From NCBI RefSeq assembly GCF_024169315.1, contig NZ_JALJWR010000001.1:951501-1015500 (forward strand): a DNA stretch of 64,000 nt, in the 5' to 3' direction. The DNA is from Pseudomonas migulae (lineage in GTDB: Bacteria > Pseudomonadota > Gammaproteobacteria > Pseudomonadales > Pseudomonadaceae). The notes under the pieces were generated by a model. It was not told the DNA's origin and did no database searches. It worked only from the letters and a program-made list of their open reading frames with translations. The translations under genes were made by a program, and so were the position numbers. The number at the start of each line of letters is the position of its first letter. The stretch's first letter is position 1. This document shows, piece by piece, positions 8,395-17,997 of this stretch.

Positions 8395-9095
8395 TCGAGC
8401 ACGTTCTGGATGCACTCGATTGGGCAACGCTGGAGCGACAACTGGATCATGATGGCTGCGCGATCATCCGCTCGCTGATCAGCAGCGAGACGTGCGATGA
8501 CATCAGCGCGCTGTACGCCCGACCCGAACCGTTTCGCTCGCAAGTGATGATGGCGCGTCACGGCTTCGGCCGTGGCGAGTACAAATACTTCCGATATCCG
8601 TTGCCAGAGATCGTCGCCGCTTTGCGCAACGCGCTCTACCCTCGACTGGTGCCGATCGCCAATCGCTGGTACGAGCAAATGGACCTGCCGGTGCGTTTCC
8701 CGGAAAGACATGCTGCGTTTCTTGAGCGCTGTCATGCCGCCGGTCAGGAACGACCCACGCCGTTGTTGCTGCAATACGGGCCACAGGACTACAACTGCCT
8801 GCATCAGGATCTGTACGGCGAACACGTTTTTCCGCTGCAAGCGGCGATTCTTCTGTCAGAACCGGATGAAGATTTCACCGGCGGCGAGTTTGTCCTGACC
8901 GAGCAACGCCCACGGATGCAGTCGCGCCCCCAGGTTATCGGATTGAAAAAGGGTGACGCGGTGATCTTTGCCGTCAAGCAGCGACCGGTCAAAGGCGTTC
9001 GCGGCTATTACCGGGTCACCCTGCGCCACGGCGTGAGTCGCCTGCACAGCGGGAAACGGCATACCCTTGGCATCATTTTTCACGACGCGTTATGA
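8391..9095 (+). CDS. 2OG-Fe(II) oxygenase of the alkylation-response operon
   Basis: 234 residues. The iron-binding HxD is H138/D140 in LHQDLYGE; the distal histidine is H213 or H219 in RHGVSRLHSGKRHTLG, where the arginine-containing segment would bind 2-oxoglutarate. This is a prolyl-hydroxylase-like jelly-roll domain and is not AlkB. It sits between ogt and alkB, overlapping the former by 4 bp and 4 bp from the latter, so it is probably induced with them. Substrate unknown; a second oxidative dealkylase is one possibility. Confidence 0.85.
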   Translation: MIEHVLDALDWATLERQLDHDGCAIIRSLISSETCDDISALYARPEPFRSQVMMARHGFGRGEYKYFRYPLPEIVAALRNALYPRLVPIANRWYEQMDLPVRFPERHAAFLERCHAAGQERPTPLLLQYGPQDYNCLHQDLYGEHVFPLQAAILLSEPDEDFTGGEFVLTEQRPRMQSRPQVIGLKKGDAVIFAVKQRPVKGVRGYYRVTLRHGVSRLHSGKRHTLGIIFHDAL

Positions 9096-9099
9096 CTTT

Positions 9100-9765
9100 A
9101 TGAACCCGACCACTTTCGATCTGTTTGCCGTCTCGGAGCCCGCACAGCCACCTCGGCGAGAGCAGATTGGCGAACAGTCCTACGTCTTGAGAGGCTTTGC
9201 CCTGCCGTGGTTGGAGCGATTACTGCCCGCGCTCGAGGCCGTTCTGGCAGCCGCGCCGTTTCGGCAGATGGTCACGCCCGGTGGCTTTACCATGTCAGCG
9301 GCCATGAGCAGTTGCGGCACATGGGGCTGGACCACTGACCGCAGCGGTTACCGCTATTCCCGTCATGACCCGTGGACCGATGCCCCCTGGCCGGACATGC
9401 CAGCGGTCTTTTTTGAGCTCGCGCAAGCTGCGGCACTGGAAGCCGGCTTTGCCGATTTCGTGCCCGATTCCTGCCTGATCAACCGCTATATCCCTGGCGC
9501 GAAGATGTCATTGCACCAGGACAAGGACGAAGCGTCCTACGCAGCGCCGATCGTTTCGGTGTCGCTGGGCCTGCCGGCGATGTTCCTGTTCGGTGGTTTT
9601 GAACGCAGCGACAAAAGCCAGCGGGTACCGGTGTTCCATGGCGATATCGTGGTCTGGGGCGGCGTCGATCGCCTGCGTTATCACGGGGTTCTGCCGATCA
9701 AGGAAGGTCAGCATCCGCGCATGGGCGAGCAACGGATCAACTTCACCTTTCGTACCGCACAATGA
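9100..9765 (+). CDS. alkB: DNA oxidative demethylase AlkB
   Basis: 221 residues, closely following E. coli AlkB in order: FRQMVTPGG substrate loop, GWTTDR, CLINRYIPGAKMSLHQDKDE with Fe ligands H139 and D141, H195 in RYHGV, and the final NFTFR with the 2-oxoglutarate arginine. It repairs 1-methyladenine and 3-methylcytosine. I start at ATG 9100, four bases after the previous stop, because the chain then begins like other AlkB proteins (FDLFA). Third gene of the ogt operon. Confidence 0.95.
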   Translation: MNPTTFDLFAVSEPAQPPRREQIGEQSYVLRGFALPWLERLLPALEAVLAAAPFRQMVTPGGFTMSAAMSSCGTWGWTTDRSGYRYSRHDPWTDAPWPDMPAVFFELAQAAALEAGFADFVPDSCLINRYIPGAKMSLHQDKDEASYAAPIVSVSLGLPAMFLFGGFERSDKSQRVPVFHGDIVVWGGVDRLRYHGVLPIKEGQHPRMGEQRINFTFRTAQ

Positions 9766-9771
9766 GCCCGC

Positions 9772-9822
9772 GAATTTGACCGCAAGACCCGGAGTGCAGC
9801 GCCCCTGCCGGCTGGTTAATCT
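9772..9822 (+). promoter_or_regulatory. Ada-type activator box and promoter of ada
   Basis: Second copy of the 25 bp box (9772-9796, core GAATTTGACCGCAAG), with -10-like TAATCT at 9817-9822. It overlaps the end of alkB's trailer. The same architecture at 7804 implies both operons are controlled by one activator, presumably the Ada protein itself. Confidence 0.75.
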
Positions 9823-9851
9823 GAATCAAACGGGTCAACGGACATGAAGCC

Positions 9852-10898
9852 ATGACAATCACCGAGAACGATCCCCGCTGGGCCGCCGTCGTCGCCCGCG
9901 ATCCCCGCGCTGACGGGCAGTTTGTGTATGCGGTGAAAACCACCGGCATCTACTGCCGCCCCAGCAGCCTGGCGCGCTTGCCGAAGCCGCAGAATGTCGA
10001 GTTCTTTGACACGGCCGAGCAGGCCCAGGCAGCGGGTTACCGGCCGAGCAAACGAGCGGCAAAGGATCAGAGTGACGTCGCCGCGCAACATGCTGCGACC
10101 GTCGCAGCTGCTTGTCGCCAGATCGAGGCGGCCGAGCATTTGCCGGCGCTGAGCGAACTGGCCGACGTCGCGGGCCTGAGCAGTTTTCACTTTCACCGTG
10201 TGTTCAAGGCCGTTACCGGGCTGACGCCCAAGGGCTATGCCACGGCCCACCGCTCACGCAAGGTTCGTCAACGCTTGACCGGTGGAGGTTCGGTGACCGA
10301 AGCCCTGTATGACGCCGGTTTCAACTCCAACAGCCGTTTTTATGAGGCAGCGGATCAACTGCTGGGCATGAAACCCGGTGATTACCGCGCCGAAGGCCAG
10401 AACAACGACATTCGCTTTGCCGTCGGCCAGTGTTCGTTGGGGGCGATTCTGGTGGCGCAGAGCGTACGCGGTGTTTGTGCGATTTTGTTGGGTGATGATC
10501 CGCACCAATTGGTGTGCGATCTTCAGGACAAATTTCGGCGGGCCAACCTGATTGGCGCCGATCATGAGTTTGAGCAACTGATCGCCAAAGTCGTCGGTTT
10601 TATCGAAGCCCCGGCGATCGGCCTGGATTTGCCGCTGGACGTTCAGGGCACGGCATTTCAGGAGCGCGTCTGGCAGGCGTTGCGCGAGATTCCGGCGGGC
10701 AGCACCGCCAGCTACGCCGATATCGCCCAGCGCATCGGCGCACCGAAAGCCGTGCGTGCCGTGGCTCAGGCCTGCGGCGCGAACAGTCTGGCGGTGGCGA
10801 TCCCGTGCCACCGCGTGGTGCGCAGCGACGGCAACCTGTCGGGTTATCGCTGGGGGGTGGAGCGCAAGCGGCAGTTGCTGGAGCGTGAGACGCCGTAA
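9852..10898 (+). CDS. ada: Ada-type regulator/O6-methylguanine methyltransferase with altered zinc domain
   Basis: 348 residues in the Ada order: N-terminal methylphosphotriester domain (1-75), AraC-type helix-turn-helix (about 85-180), C-terminal methyltransferase with acceptor C319 in PCHRVV. In the N-terminal domain the first cysteine is kept (C35, in YCRPSS), but the other three zinc-ligand positions are S39, S66 (YRPSKRA) and A69. Canonical Ada needs all four cysteines to hold zinc and to be switched on by methyl transfer from phosphotriesters. The C-terminal domain looks intact. Either sensing uses C35 or another residue without zinc, or induction is altered. An ATG at 9844 opens a three-codon frame whose stop overlaps the ada start. 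Confidence 0.9.
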   Translation: MTITENDPRWAAVVARDPRADGQFVYAVKTTGIYCRPSSLARLPKPQNVEFFDTAEQAQAAGYRPSKRAAKDQSDVAAQHAATVAAACRQIEAAEHLPALSELADVAGLSSFHFHRVFKAVTGLTPKGYATAHRSRKVRQRLTGGGSVTEALYDAGFNSNSRFYEAADQLLGMKPGDYRAEGQNNDIRFAVGQCSLGAILVAQSVRGVCAILLGDDPHQLVCDLQDKFRRANLIGADHEFEQLIAKVVGFIEAPAIGLDLPLDVQGTAFQERVWQALREIPAGSTASYADIAQRIGAPKAVRAVAQACGANSLAVAIPCHRVVRSDGNLSGYRWGVERKRQLLERETP

Positions 10899-11882
10899 TC
10901 AGCGATTCACATCCACCACCACTCGACCGCGCAACTGACCGGCGAGTAAACGCGGCGCAGCTTCGATCGCTTCACTCAAACCGATCTCGTGACTGATCAG
11001 TGGCAGCAACGCGAAGTCCAGATCCTTGGCCAGGCGATTCCACGCCAACACCCGTTTGGCTTTCGGCTGGGTCACGCTGTTGATTCCGGCCAGGGTTACG
11101 CCACGCAGAATGAACGGTGCGACGGAAGCTGGAAAATCCATGCCTTGCGCCAGACCACAGGCGGCGACCGTGCCGTTGGCCTTGGTGCTGGCACAGGCGT
11201 TGGCCAGGGTGTGACTGCCGACCGAGTCGATCACGGCCGCCCAACGCTCCTTGGCCAGCGGCTTGCCCGGTTCGGACAGCGTAGCGCGGTCGATGATTTC
11301 GCTGGCGCCCAACTGCTTGAGGTAGTCGTGCTCGGAGGTGCGGCCAGTGGACGCGACCACCCGGTAACCGAGCTTGCTCAGCAACGCGATGGCGAAACTG
11401 CCTACACCGCCGTTGGCGCCCGTGACCAGGACGTCGCCCTGCTCTGGCGTCACGCCGTTATGCTCCAGCGCCAGAATGCTCAGCATCGCCGTGTAGCCGG
11501 CCGTGCCGATGGCCATTGCCTGGGCAGCCGTGAATTCCCGGGGCAATGGAATCAGCCAGTCGCCATTCAGACGCGCTTTCTGCGCCAATCCGCCCCAATG
11601 CCCCTCGCCGACACCCCAGCCATTGAGTACGACCTGATCACCGACCTTGTAGTCCGGATGCTCGCTGACTTCGACAGTCCCCGCCAGATCGATACCCGGC
11701 ACCATCGGGAATTTTCGCACCACCGGGCTGCTGCCGGTGATCGCCAGACCGTCCTTGAAATTCAGCGTGCTATACGCCACCCGCACTGTCACATCGCCCT
11801 CGGGCAGTTGATCGTCATTGATCTCTTGCAGTGTGGCCCGGTAATCGTTGTCGTCTTTGTCGATCAAAATGCCCTGGAACAT
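10899..11882 (-). CDS. acuI: AcuI/YhdH-type acryloyl-CoA reductase (MDR family oxidoreductase)
   Basis: 327 residues. GroES-like N-terminal domain (LNFKDGLAITG, PGIDLAGTV), then a Rossmann NADPH domain with VTGANGGVGSFAIALL. It is a zinc-independent quinone-oxidoreductase-like MDR; the family reduces acryloyl-CoA to propionyl-CoA. The SD is weak. It ends immediately after ada on the opposite strand, so there is little room for a terminator between them. Physiological substrate here is inferred from family only. Confidence 0.85.
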   Translation of the reverse strand: MFQGILIDKDDNDYRATLQEINDDQLPEGDVTVRVAYSTLNFKDGLAITGSSPVVRKFPMVPGIDLAGTVEVSEHPDYKVGDQVVLNGWGVGEGHWGGLAQKARLNGDWLIPLPREFTAAQAMAIGTAGYTAMLSILALEHNGVTPEQGDVLVTGANGGVGSFAIALLSKLGYRVVASTGRTSEHDYLKQLGASEIIDRATLSEPGKPLAKERWAAVIDSVGSHTLANACASTKANGTVAACGLAQGMDFPASVAPFILRGVTLAGINSVTQPKAKRVLAWNRLAKDLDFALLPLISHEIGLSEAIEAAPRLLAGQLRGRVVVDVNR

Positions 11883-12079
11883 CGTCGTCTCCTCATCGAT
11901 TCACTCGGTTGTGTGCAGTTGAAATATCACACTGCAACATTCTGCCCTACCCGACTTTAAGCCAATCCGGGTGTCTCCATCACATGTGATTGCCCAGCCC
12001 ATGCAAAAATCGATTGGTCTAGCGCCCGCCATAGCTGGTACAAAACCCGTTCCTGCCGTGACACCGGAGAACCTTGAAA

Positions 12080-13144
12080 ATGAGCCAATGGCCAGACACC
12101 CGAATTCTTGATCTGCTTGGAATCGAACTGCCCATCATCCAGGCGCCGATGGCCGGCGCTACAGGGTCGGCCATGGTGATCGCGGCGAGCAATGCCGGCG
12201 GCCTGGGCTCGATGCCTGCGGCCATGCTGAGCACCGAACAATTGCGCGAAGAATTGAAGACGATCCGCCAACAGACCCGGCGCCCCTTCAACGTCAATTT
12301 CTTCTGCCACCAACCGCCGGCCGCCGATGAGCACCGTGCTCGGGACTGGAAGAATCTGCTGGAACCCTACTACCGGGAACTGGGCGCGGATTTCGACGCG
12401 CCGACGCCGGTGTCCAATCGCGCGCCGTTCGATAACGCGACCTGCGAAGTGATTGAAGAATGTCGCCCCGACGTGGTGAGCTTTCACTTTGGCCTGCCGG
12501 AAAAATCCTTGCTGGATCGCGTCAAGGCCACCGGCGCAAAAGTGCTGTCTTCCGCAACGACCGTCGAAGAAGCGATCTGGCTCGAGCAACACGGTTGCGA
12601 CGCCATCATCGCCATGGGCTACGAAGCCGGAGGCCATCGAGGCATGTTTCTCAGCAACGACCTGAGCAGCCAGGTGGGCCTCTTCGCGCTGGTGCCGCAA
12701 ATTGTCGACGCGGTGAAAGTACCGGTGATTGCTGCCGGCGGCATTGGCGATGCACGGGGCGTCGCGGCGGCGTTTCTGTTGGGCGCTTCGGCGGTGCAAG
12801 TGGGGACGGCGTACCTGTTCACGCCGGAAGCCAAAGTCAGCTCTTCCCATCACAAGGCACTGCGCACGGCCAAGGAAAGCGAGACCGCTGTCACCAACAT
12901 TTTCACCGGCCGCCCGGCGCGGGGAATTCTGAACCGGGTCATGCGTGAGCTCGGGCCGATGAGCGACAAAGCGCCGGCCTTCCCGCTGGCGGGGGGAGCG
13001 TTGATGCCATTGCGAGCGAAGGGGGAAGCGGATTTCAGCAACCTTTGGGCCGGGCAGGCCTTTACGTTGGGGGTTGAAATGACGACGGCGGAGCTGACGC
13101 GGCGTTTGGCCGAAGAGGGATTGGCAAAACTACTACACCGGTAG
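12080..13144 (+). CDS. Nitronate monooxygenase
   Basis: 354 residues. A TIM-barrel FMN enzyme: IIQAPMAGAT and GGLGSMPAA near the N terminus, FNVNFFCH, DAIIAMGYEAGGHRG with the catalytic His, and VIAAGGIGDARGVAAAFLLGASAVQVGTA at the phosphate-binding end. It oxidises alkyl nitronates such as propionate-3-nitronate. The ATG at 12080 has SD GGAGA at good spacing; a TTG six bases earlier is open but less likely. No obvious operon partner. Confidence 0.9.
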   Translation: MSQWPDTRILDLLGIELPIIQAPMAGATGSAMVIAASNAGGLGSMPAAMLSTEQLREELKTIRQQTRRPFNVNFFCHQPPAADEHRARDWKNLLEPYYRELGADFDAPTPVSNRAPFDNATCEVIEECRPDVVSFHFGLPEKSLLDRVKATGAKVLSSATTVEEAIWLEQHGCDAIIAMGYEAGGHRGMFLSNDLSSQVGLFALVPQIVDAVKVPVIAAGGIGDARGVAAAFLLGASAVQVGTAYLFTPEAKVSSSHHKALRTAKESETAVTNIFTGRPARGILNRVMRELGPMSDKAPAFPLAGGALMPLRAKGEADFSNLWAGQAFTLGVEMTTAELTRRLAEEGLAKLLHR

Positions 13145-13154
13145 GCACACAACC

Positions 13155-13268
13155 TGTGGCGAGGGGATTTATCCCCGCTCGGCTGCGCAGCAGACGCAAA
13201 CTACTTGGATGTCGGCCGAAAAAGCGGGGCCGCTGCGCGACCCAACGGGGATAAATCCCCTCGCCACA
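13155..13268. repeat. REP-type palindromic element
   Basis: Perfect 23 bp inverted arms (13155-13177 and 13246-13268; core GTGGCGAGGGGATTTATCC) enclose about 68 bp with smaller hairpins such as GCTGCGCAGC. This matches the abundant intergenic REP elements of P. fluorescens-group genomes. It may also act as a terminator or mRNA stabiliser after the nitronate monooxygenase gene. Confidence 0.9.
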
Positions 13269-13290
13269 AACAAGCTCCCTCACCACATGA

Positions 13291-14175
<885 letters not shown>

Positions 14176-14856
14176 ATGACCCTATCGAGTGCCGACTTTT
14201 CCGCGATCTGGCTGACCCTGAAACTCGCGTCCCTGACGACGGTCATCCTGTTGATCATCGGCACTCCGATTGCGTTATGGCTGTCGCGCACCCAGTCCTG
14301 GCTGCGCGGCCCGGTCGGGGCGATCGTCGCCCTGCCCCTGGTGTTGCCGCCCACGGTGATTGGTTTTTATCTGTTGCTGGCACTCGGCCCTAACGGCTTT
14401 GTCGGCCACTTCACCCAGTCACTGGGGCTCGGCACCCTGACATTCAGTTTTGCGGGGCTGGTGATCGGTTCGGTGCTCTACTCGATGCCGTTCGTGGTCC
14501 AGCCGCTGCAGAACGCTTTTTCTGCCATCGGCAGCCGTCCGCTGGAAGTGGCCGCGACCTTGCGCGCCAATCCCTGGGACACCTTTTTCAGTGTAATCCT
14601 GCCGCTGGCCCGACCGGGTTTCATCACGGCGGCGATCCTCGGTTTCGCCCATACCGTCGGCGAATTTGGTGTGGTACTGATGATCGGCGGCAACATTCCC
14701 GACAAGACCCGCGTGGTCTCGGTGCAAATCTACGATCACGTCGAAGCCATGGAATATACCCAGGCCCACTGGCTGGCCGGGGCCATGCTGGTGTTTTCGT
14801 TTGCCGTGTTGCTGGCGCTCTACTCCAGTCGCAAAACCAAAGCAGGCTGGAGCTGA
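14176..14856 (+). CDS. modB: Molybdate ABC transporter permease
   Basis: 226 residues with five predicted membrane helices. The EAA-loop that docks on ModC is [25 protein letters not shown] at about residues 128-150. The start codon follows the modA stop with no gap, so translation is coupled. It forms the inner-membrane channel of the ModABC importer. Confidence 0.96.
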   Translation: MTLSSADFSAIWLTLKLASLTTVILLIIGTPIALWLSRTQSWLRGPVGAIVALPLVLPPTVIGFYLLLALGPNGFVGHFTQSLGLGTLTFSFAGLVIGSVLYSMPFVVQPLQNAFSAIGSRPLEVAATLRANPWDTFFSVILPLARPGFITAAILGFAHTVGEFGVVLMIGGNIPDKTRVVSVQIYDHVEAMEYTQAHWLAGAMLVFSFAVLLALYSSRKTKAGWS

Positions 14857-14859
14857 TCG

Positions 14860-15939
14860 ATGATTCAAATGCGCCTGAAACTGAACTACTCGGGGTTCGC
14901 CCTGGATGTCGATCTGCAACTGCCGGGGCGTGGCGTCACCGCGCTTTACGGTCACTCCGGCTCGGGCAAAACCACCTGCCTGCGCTGCATCGCCGGCCTT
15001 GAACGGGCGGAACAGGGTTTCATCCAGATCAACGATGAAATCTGGCAGGACAGCCACAGGAAGATTTTCGTCGCGCCGCACAAACGCGCGCTGGGGTATG
15101 TTTTTCAGGAAGCCAGTCTGTTTCCGCATCTGTCGGTACTGGCGAATCTGCAATTCGGTCTCAGGCGAATCCCGAAACAACTGCGCCGGGTCGACATGGC
15201 TCACGCGACTGAACTGCTGGGCATCGGCCATCTGCTGGATCGTCACCCACAACACCTTTCCGGCGGCGAGCGTCAGCGCGTCGGCATCGCCCGCGCGCTG
15301 CTGACCAGTCCGAAGCTGTTGCTGATGGACGAACCCCTGGCCGCACTGGATTCCCAACGCAAGAGCGAAATCCTGCCTTACCTGCAACGCTTGCACGATG
15401 AACTGGACATTCCGGTGCTGTACGTCAGTCATTCCCAGGATGAAGTGGCGCGACTGGCCGACCACATCGTCCTGCTCAGCGACGGCAAGGCGCTGGCCAG
15501 CGGCCCTATCGGTGAAACCCTGGCCCGTCTCGACCTGCCGCTGGCGCTGGGCGATGACGCCGGCGTCGTGATCGAGGGCCATGTCAGTACGTATGACGCC
15601 AACTATCAATTACTGACCCTGCAACTGCCGGGCACCGCGCTGAACATTCGCGTGGCACACACCCCGATGGATTCCGGCCAGGCACTTCGCTGCAAGGTTC
15701 AGGCGCGGGACGTCAGCCTGAGTCTGCAAAGCGTCGAGCACAGCAGCATCCTCAATCGTCTACCGGTGACGGTGGTCAGTGAAATGGGCGCGGACAACGC
15801 CGCCCATGTGCTGATTCGCCTGGACGCAGCGGGCACGCCGCTGCTGGCACGGATCACCCGTTACTCCCGGGATCAATTGAACGTGCACCCCGGCCAGCAA
15901 CTCTGGGCGCAAATCAAGGCAGTGGCAGTGCTCTCGTAA
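14860..15939 (+). CDS. modC: Molybdate ABC transporter ATP-binding protein
   Basis: 359 residues. Walker [11 protein letters not shown]-loop [10 protein letters not shown], signature LSGGERQRV, Walker [13 protein letters not shown] and switch His in YVSHSQDE are all present. The C-terminal 80 residues form the MOP-type molybdate-binding regulatory domain usual in ModC. SD GGAGC precedes the ATG, which starts 3 bp after the modB stop. It powers molybdate uptake. Confidence 0.96.
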   Translation: MIQMRLKLNYSGFALDVDLQLPGRGVTALYGHSGSGKTTCLRCIAGLERAEQGFIQINDEIWQDSHRKIFVAPHKRALGYVFQEASLFPHLSVLANLQFGLRRIPKQLRRVDMAHATELLGIGHLLDRHPQHLSGGERQRVGIARALLTSPKLLLMDEPLAALDSQRKSEILPYLQRLHDELDIPVLYVSHSQDEVARLADHIVLLSDGKALASGPIGETLARLDLPLALGDDAGVVIEGHVSTYDANYQLLTLQLPGTALNIRVAHTPMDSGQALRCKVQARDVSLSLQSVEHSSILNRLPVTVVSEMGADNAAHVLIRLDAAGTPLLARITRYSRDQLNVHPGQQLWAQIKAVAVLS

Positions 15940-16014
15940 ATCCGCTGGCACATCTGCAAAGGCCTGCGGTCAATGGCTGTAACGGCCCCTGATTCGTTGC
16001 CAAGGATTACTGCC

Positions 16015-17055
16015 ATGCCCGATTCCGCACTGCCCGACGTGCTGCCGCCCGACCTGCACTATGTCGACGACACCCAGCCCGGCATCACGCGCAAGAAATT
16101 GCGCGGCAAGTTTTGCTACTTCGAACCCACGGGTCAGCGCATCACTGACGCCGATGAAATCAAGCGCATCAACGCCCTCGCCGTGCCTCCGGCCTACACC
16201 GACGTATGGATTTGCGCCGACCCGCGCGGGCATCTGCAAGCCACCGGCCGCGATGCCCGGGGGCGCAAACAATACCGTTACCACCCGCGCTGGCGTGAAG
16301 TGCGCGATGCCGATAAATACTCGCGGTTGCGGGACTTCGGGCTCGCCCTGCCGAAGCTGCGCAAACAGCTTGAAACTTTGCTGGAGGCACCGGGCTTCAG
16401 CCGCGACAAAGTCATGGCCACGGTCATTACCTTGCTGGATGCGACGCTGATCCGGGTCGGCAATACGCAGTATGCGCGGGACAATCGGTCCTATGGGTTG
16501 ACCACCCTGCGCAACCGTCACGTCGAGGTCAACGGCAGTGCGATCCGCTTCCAGTTCCGTGGCAAGAGCGGTGTCGAACACCAGATCACCGTGAAAGACC
16601 GGCGCCTGGCGCGGATCATCAAACGCTGCCAGGAGATTCCCGGGCAAAACCTGTTTCAGTACCTGGATGAAAACGGTGAACGGCACACCGTCAGTTCCTC
16701 CGACGTGAATGCCTACCTGCAAACCCTGACCGGTGCCGACTTCACCGCCAAGGATTACCGCACCTGGGCCGGCAGTGCATTGGCGCTGGCGGTGCTGCGT
16801 GAACTGCAGTGGGAACCGGAGTCGGATGCCAAGCGCCATGTGGTGGAGATGGTCAAGAACGTCGCCCGGCAACTCGGCAATACCCCGGCGGTTTGTCGCA
16901 AGTGCTACATCCACCCGGCGGTGCTCGAGGGTTTCCTGCTGGGGGCCTTGGCCGAGTTGCCGCGCCCCAGAATCCGTAAGGGCCTCAGGGCCGAAGAGGT
17001 CGGGCTGGCGATGTACCTGGAACGAATGATCGAGGCGTCTCAACCGACGAACTGA
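16015..17055 (+). CDS. DNA topoisomerase IB (poxvirus type)
   Basis: 346 residues. The N-terminal domain runs from LHYVDDTQPGITRKKLRGKF; the catalytic domain contains KVMATVITLLDATLIRVGN, RGKSGVEHQITVKDRRLARI, and DYRTWAGSALAL near the C terminus. The active-site tyrosine probably lies in FTAKDYRTWAG-type context of this family. It relaxes supercoils of both signs without ATP. The ATG at 16015 has SD AAGGA; an in-frame ATG at 15973 would add 14 residues. It stands alone after modC. Confidence 0.88.
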   Translation: MPDSALPDVLPPDLHYVDDTQPGITRKKLRGKFCYFEPTGQRITDADEIKRINALAVPPAYTDVWICADPRGHLQATGRDARGRKQYRYHPRWREVRDADKYSRLRDFGLALPKLRKQLETLLEAPGFSRDKVMATVITLLDATLIRVGNTQYARDNRSYGLTTLRNRHVEVNGSAIRFQFRGKSGVEHQITVKDRRLARIIKRCQEIPGQNLFQYLDENGERHTVSSSDVNAYLQTLTGADFTAKDYRTWAGSALALAVLRELQWEPESDAKRHVVEMVKNVARQLGNTPAVCRKCYIHPAVLEGFLLGALAELPRPRIRKGLRAEEVGLAMYLERMIEASQPTN

Positions 17056-17126
17056 CCCGTGCATTTTTTGCACGATCTCGAATGCCTTCTATAGTTGATG
17101 TGACAGAAATTAGCTTCGGTGACGCC

Positions 17127-17348
17127 ATGGAAGACATTTTCGTTGTGAAGCGCTGCAACAAGATCATCATTCATGGTCGCCGGGACGGGGAATCCAATCA
17201 TCAGCCACCTGACGCTGAATGCTGGTACCGCATCGCCGATACCCGCACCAATGGCTTCATTGGCGACGGCTATGAATTTGAAGAAGATGCGTATCGGGCC
17301 TGCCATCAACTCAATGCCCGATCACAAGTGACGGCCCGACAAGGCTGA
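17127..17348 (+). CDS. Small conserved protein, function unknown
   Basis: 73 residues from MEDIFVVKRCNKIIIHGRRD. The frame is open from 17082, but the conserved-looking chain starts at 17127. It is mixed beta/alpha with an acidic middle (GDGYEFEEDAYRAC). No signal or membrane segment. It is followed by a terminator at 17400-17425. No family recognised. Confidence 0.6.
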   Translation: MEDIFVVKRCNKIIIHGRRDGESNHQPPDAECWYRIADTRTNGFIGDGYEFEEDAYRACHQLNARSQVTARQG

Positions 17349-17399
17349 AGTCCGGGTCTATACTGAAAATGGCTGAGGGAACAGCGACCCCATCGGCAG

Positions 17400-17425
17400 A
17401 AAGCTCGCTCCAAGCGGGCTTTTTG
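17400..17425 (+). terminator. Rho-independent terminator
   Basis: Stem AAAGCTCGCT/AGCGGGCTTT (one G-T pair) followed by T5, 52 bp after the preceding gene. Confidence 0.75.
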
Positions 17426-17463
17426 TTGCCAACTGCCAGGTTTCTTGAACGGAGGTGTTTGCC

Positions 17464-17694
17464 ATGTCCGAAAAAGAGTCCATCACCACCCTGCTCACTC
17501 TGCTTGATTCCCGCCAGGCTCGATTGGCGGCGGCGTGCAAGGAAATCGCCGACTGGGTCGATCATCAAGGCGGGCACCCGACCGCCCTCAGAATTCGTGA
17601 TCGCCTGAACGACATCGAGAAGGACACGCCACTGATCCGCAGTACGCTGTCCTCGCTCAAGCCTGTCGACCGTCCGCTGCCAAGGTTCAGATGA
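17464..17694 (+). CDS. Small helical protein, function unknown
   Basis: 76 residues from MSEKESITTLLTLLDSRQ. The start is fixed by a strong SD GGAGG eight bases upstream. The chain is almost wholly helical, with alternating leucines, and ends in PVDRPLPRFR. No cysteine or signal sequence. A terminator follows about 110 bp later. No known family recognised. Confidence 0.65.
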   Translation: MSEKESITTLLTLLDSRQARLAAACKEIADWVDHQGGHPTALRIRDRLNDIEKDTPLIRSTLSSLKPVDRPLPRFR

Positions 17695-17802
17695 TTCAAT
17701 CCGGACACCGGACACGCGAGCACGGTCTGATTCAGGGCCCATGAACGGCGACGTCTTTCGTCACCGTGCGCATACTTGCCTGATCATTACTGCTGAACCC
17801 AA

Positions 17803-17828
17803 CCCGGCCTGGCGCCGGGATTTTTTTT
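17803..17828 (+). terminator. Rho-independent terminator (first of a pair)
   Basis: Stem CCCGGC/GCCGGG followed by T8. With 17897-17924 it occupies the roughly 300 bp gap 17695-17997, in which I see no protein gene. Confidence 0.85.
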
Positions 17829-17896
17829 CCCGGCCATTTCACACAGCGTTCACAACTCACCCCGTACAGTGAACCTACTCCTTTAAAGAACCCCTT

Positions 17897-17924
17897 GGCC
17901 CGCCCGCATGCGGGCCATTTTTTT
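17897..17924 (+). terminator. Rho-independent terminator (second of a pair)
   Basis: Stem GGCCCGC/GCGGGCC with loop CCGCAT followed by T7. Two strong terminators only 70 bp apart hint at a short transcript between them, though I find no convincing promoter. Confidence 0.85.
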
Positions 17925-17997
17925 GCCTGTCGCCCGGTCACCGAACGTCACTACTTGCGCGAGGTCCAACGATTACACGTCACGAAGGAGGCGTCTG

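Noticed and set aside
14419..15609. Long minus-strand open frame of 396 codons across modB/modC
   Set aside because: Shadow of two well-supported transporter genes; no ribosome site or family pattern.
17838..17870. Small-RNA promoter between the paired terminators
   Set aside because: TTCACA and TACAGT hexamers are present, but their spacing (10 or more than 20 bp) is wrong for a sigma-70 promoter.
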